Positions 47,802 through 64,000 of a stretch of 64,000 nt of DNA are shown one piece after another. This DNA is from Nannobrachium achirus. Taxonomy: Eukaryota > Chordata > Actinopteri > Myctophiformes > Myctophidae. The position numbers and the translations under genes are program-made. The number at the start of each line of letters is the position of its first letter. The first letter of the stretch is position 1. The notes below the pieces were generated by a model. That model ran no database searches and had not been told where the DNA came from. It saw only the letters and a list, made by a program, of their open reading frames with translations. The stretch lies in NCBI GenBank assembly GCA_963921795.1, contig OY997639.1:62409394-62473393 (forward strand), written 5' to 3'.

Positions 47802-48000
47802 CAGTGGTTCTCAAAGAAGTGGATTCCAGGGACCCTCTGGGTTCCTTTAGGAGGGTCTAAATTGACCCTTACGTTGAAGTATGTAACTCTGACAGTGTAC
47901 AAAATGGAACCAAATGGACCCTAATCATTTGGTTACATTTTGTACACTGTCAGCGTTAAGAGGATACCTTGAAATTGAAAGGTTTAATTGAGAAACACTG
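47802..48000. mobile_element. Short hAT-like element just upstream of chd4
   Basis: CAGTGGTTCTCAAAG start and TTGAGAAACACTG end. It contains the TGACAGTGTACAAAATGG / CATTTTGTACACTGTCA hairpin. Flanks ATGTAGAT and ATGTAATC are only partly alike. It ends 262 bp before the chd4 start codon. Confidence 0.7.
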
Positions 48001-48261
48001 ATGTAATCCAGTTAACCAACTTGTTTGAACAGGCAGGTGTCCAATTAGAATGAGGATTAATTTTAATATTCTCTTCTCTTACAGCCCCCCCCTCACACAC
48101 ACACACACCCCTCCCTCTTCCTGTGGACACCCCCGGTCTGTTCTCCACCGACCAGCACGTCATTCTCCCTCCTCCCTTGCCGAGCGAGCAAGGTTTAAGA
48201 GAGAGAGAGAGGGGATTAATTCGCTTCGCCGGGAATATAAGAATCAAAGAACTGAAGAGAA

Positions 48262-61733
<13,472 letters not shown>

Positions 61734-61738
61734 TGAAC

Positions 61739-61809
<71 letters not shown>

Positions 61810-61813
<4 letters not shown>

Positions 61814-62884
61814 GATGGGCTAGTGATTTTTATGGACCGCGGGCCCCCGCAATTTTAATAATCTGACCCAGCCCAGCCCAACCCGCAACAACGCATCAAT
61901 TTTCACAGCCCAGCTCAGCCCGCGGCCCGCCGTCATTAAATACATGTCAAATACGTCTTTGAATGTGGATTTTTAAGGCAGCTGTGCAAAAACAGAAAGG
62001 AGAAACTTTGAGCATTGATTTAGAGCACATAGCCTAACAGTGCAGTGCAAGAGAGCCATACAAAAATATCGTTCGAACATTTAAAAGCAATGAACCGTTA
62101 ATTAGCTACATGACGGCATGACGAGTGACGACATGCATGCTTATTTTAATTGATAACACTCCTGTATGAGTATGACTATACAGTATACACACGAAACACA
62201 ACTACTGTATCACAGAGAGATGAGGATCGAGTCACAAGCCTATTAGTCACTGGCGCACCGCGCCGAGACACAATTAACTCGGCGTAATTTGTTGAGAAAA
62301 TATTATTTCCTACAATCTATGCTCTCACCGCAGCACGACAGCATCCAACCTGCAAAAGGTAATTAACCAGCTCCTTACCTATATCTGCTGCGGAGGTGCA
62401 AAGTTTATCAAACTTTCAAAGGGTGTACGTTGTTTAAGTCAAAGGAGCATTGTTTTCATATCATAATATGAACTTTAGTTTAGTCAAAAGCTTGTACAAT
62501 CCAAACTGGTCCACACGTGAGTTGTTCTGGGTTCTGTTTACATCAAGCTGAAGATAGGCTGTGTCAAGTAGCCAAAAACTAACAAAGCAGAAGCACTTCC
62601 TCCCAAGCGGTGGATTTCAAAATAAGATAGTTAAACTCCCATAATATGATTAGGCAACGGTTTTATTTTCAAGTCTACTTACAGGAAGTAATGGACTTAA
62701 TTAGAATTACATGACACAGACCAGTTTGGCTGACGAGCATAGAAGGACACTTGGTGCGCATTATAGACCGAACGAGACCGCCTCAACCCGCCCCGCCAAT
62801 AAAGTGTACATTTCTTGGCCCAGCTCAACCCGGCCCGCGGGCTGACCGTGGGGGACCGCGGTCGCTGGCCGCACCGCGCATCAC

Positions 62885-62886
<2 letters not shown>
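61810..62886. mobile_element. hAT-like element inserted in a (CA)n tract
   Basis: Ends TAGTGATGGGC and GCGCATCACTA; subterminal ACCGCGGGCCC and GGCCCGCGGGC blocks echo each other. Both flanks are (CA)n (61742-61809 and 62887-62956), consistent with an ACACACAC duplication. It is 1,077 bp with no recognisable transposase. It lies just after the last chd4 exon in the window. Confidence 0.8.
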
Positions 62887-62959
<73 letters not shown>

Positions 62960-63030
62960 GTTTAACCACTTTAAACCTGACTAGCCTACAGCCCCCTGCG
63001 GGGGCCTGGCCCCTTTGTGTGTGTGCCTGT

Positions 63031-63694
63031 TAGTCCCCCTTGGTGTGAAGCAGACAGTGATTTTGCTCTCTCTGGAACTGCACCCGGACTGGGAGTGTGC
63101 TGCTTGGTGACGCCCATTTGTGATGTAATTCGCATCACAGGACAAAGCCGCCTACAGGCCAAAATTTGGGAAAATATTTTAAACATTTGGGGATTATGAG
63201 AAGTAGAGACACATCTGAAGGTGATAAAGTTGATGTTGGGCAAGGTACATGCGTTATTGATTTTTGTATTATGTTTTTTAGACAATTGAGCAACTGCTGA
63301 ACGTGGAGTTACAGATGGAAACACACACACACACACACACACACGGGGCGATTCTAATTAAGGTAGTCCCCCTTGGTGTGAAGCAGACAGTGATTTTGCT
63401 CTCTCTGGAACTGCCCCCGGACTGGGAGTGTGCTGCTTGGTGACGCCCATTTGTGATGTAATTCGCATCACAGGACAAAGCCGCCTACAGGCCAAAATTT
63501 GGGAAAATATTTTAAACATTTGGGGATTATGAGAAGTAGAGACACATCTGAAGGTGATAAAGTTGATGTTGGGCAAGGTACATGCGTTATTGATTTTTGT
63601 ATTATGTTTTTTAGACAATTGAGCAACTGCTGAACGTGGAGTTACAGATGGAAACACACACACACACACACACACGGGGCGATTCTAATTAAGG
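63031..63694 (+). repeat. 333-bp tandem duplication in chd4 intron
   Basis: Copies 63031-63363 and 63364-63694 both begin TAGTCCCCCTTGGTGTGAAG and end ACGGGGCGATTCTAATTAAGG, each with a short (CA)n before the end. They differ by very few bases (for example CACCCGG versus CCCCCGG). Neither reads as a chd4 exon. The remaining sequence to 64000 is intron with no exon recognised. Confidence 0.95.
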
Positions 63695-64000
63695 TTGTGG
63701 GATGTCTCTATTTTGGGACATGGTCCCTATTTTGGGAAATTTTACATCTTCAAACGTGTTTTGGATCACCTTGTAGATCGTCTAGTTTCACTATATATTT
63801 GTTTAACGAAACTTTGCAATACCCAGAGGCTATGGATATTTGGGACTCCTTGGCATGGATAATTTTGAGAACCCCTAAATGTAGAACTATTGTGTGCCCC
63901 CTATTTTAGCTCTGCAAGAAATCTGAGTGATTTGTTTCCGTGCCAGACAGTACGGGTACATGTAGGTTAAACCACTTGAACCACTTGAACCCTATATACT

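Noticed and set aside
63278..63330. A possible chd4 exon after TTTTTTAG in each tandem unit
   Set aside because: The translation after the AG does not resemble the expected chromodomain continuation and the unit is duplicated.

Overview
This window is vertebrate nuclear DNA, almost certainly from a ray-finned (teleost) fish. The reasons are intron-rich genes with GT-AG junctions, very abundant (CA)n/(TG)n microsatellites, V-SINE-type and L2-type tails, and many small hAT and other DNA transposons. No bacterial, organellar or CRISPR features are seen.

Five protein-coding genes can be assembled exon by exon. (1) Enolase, eno2-like, minus strand, 711-5613, cut by the left edge (first ~288 codons present). 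(2) mlf2, minus strand, 12657-17652, complete (262 aa). (3) cdc42, plus strand, 21437-31161, complete (191 aa), head-to-head with mlf2. (4) A Wnt4-class ligand (probably wnt4b), minus strand, 33721-38559, complete (358 aa), tail-to-tail with cdc42. (5) chd4, plus strand, from 48262 and running off the right edge (first ~653 codons: CHDNT region, two PHD fingers and the start of the chromodomains). cdc42-wnt4 neighbours match human 1p36, while eno2, mlf2 and chd4 match human 12p13, so the window mixes two related vertebrate blocks. The genes are housekeeping or developmental and do not form one pathway.

Between and within the genes lie many mobile elements. Several hAT-like elements have recognisable terminal inverted repeats (TIRs) and 8-bp target-site duplications (TSDs). 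There are TWA-flanked hairpin MITEs, a TTAA-flanked MITE, V-SINEs and L2-like 3' ends.

The most unusual object is in cdc42 intron 4. A ~5.9-kb foldback element (23568-29487) has ~2.1-kb, nearly identical inverted arms and a 1.75-kb loop. The loop carries a decayed C2H2 zinc-finger exon that still has its splice acceptor. The element is flanked by an 8-bp duplication and sits inside a small hAT element; removing it restores that hAT element. The arms carry CpG-rich arrays at their outer ends and inward-facing CCAAT/TATA-like sites. I do not recognise it as a named family.

The 38.6-48.2 kb interval between wnt4b and chd4 has no gene I can support. It holds microsatellites, hairpins and, near chd4, a repeated TATTATGG motif with RFX-like sites.
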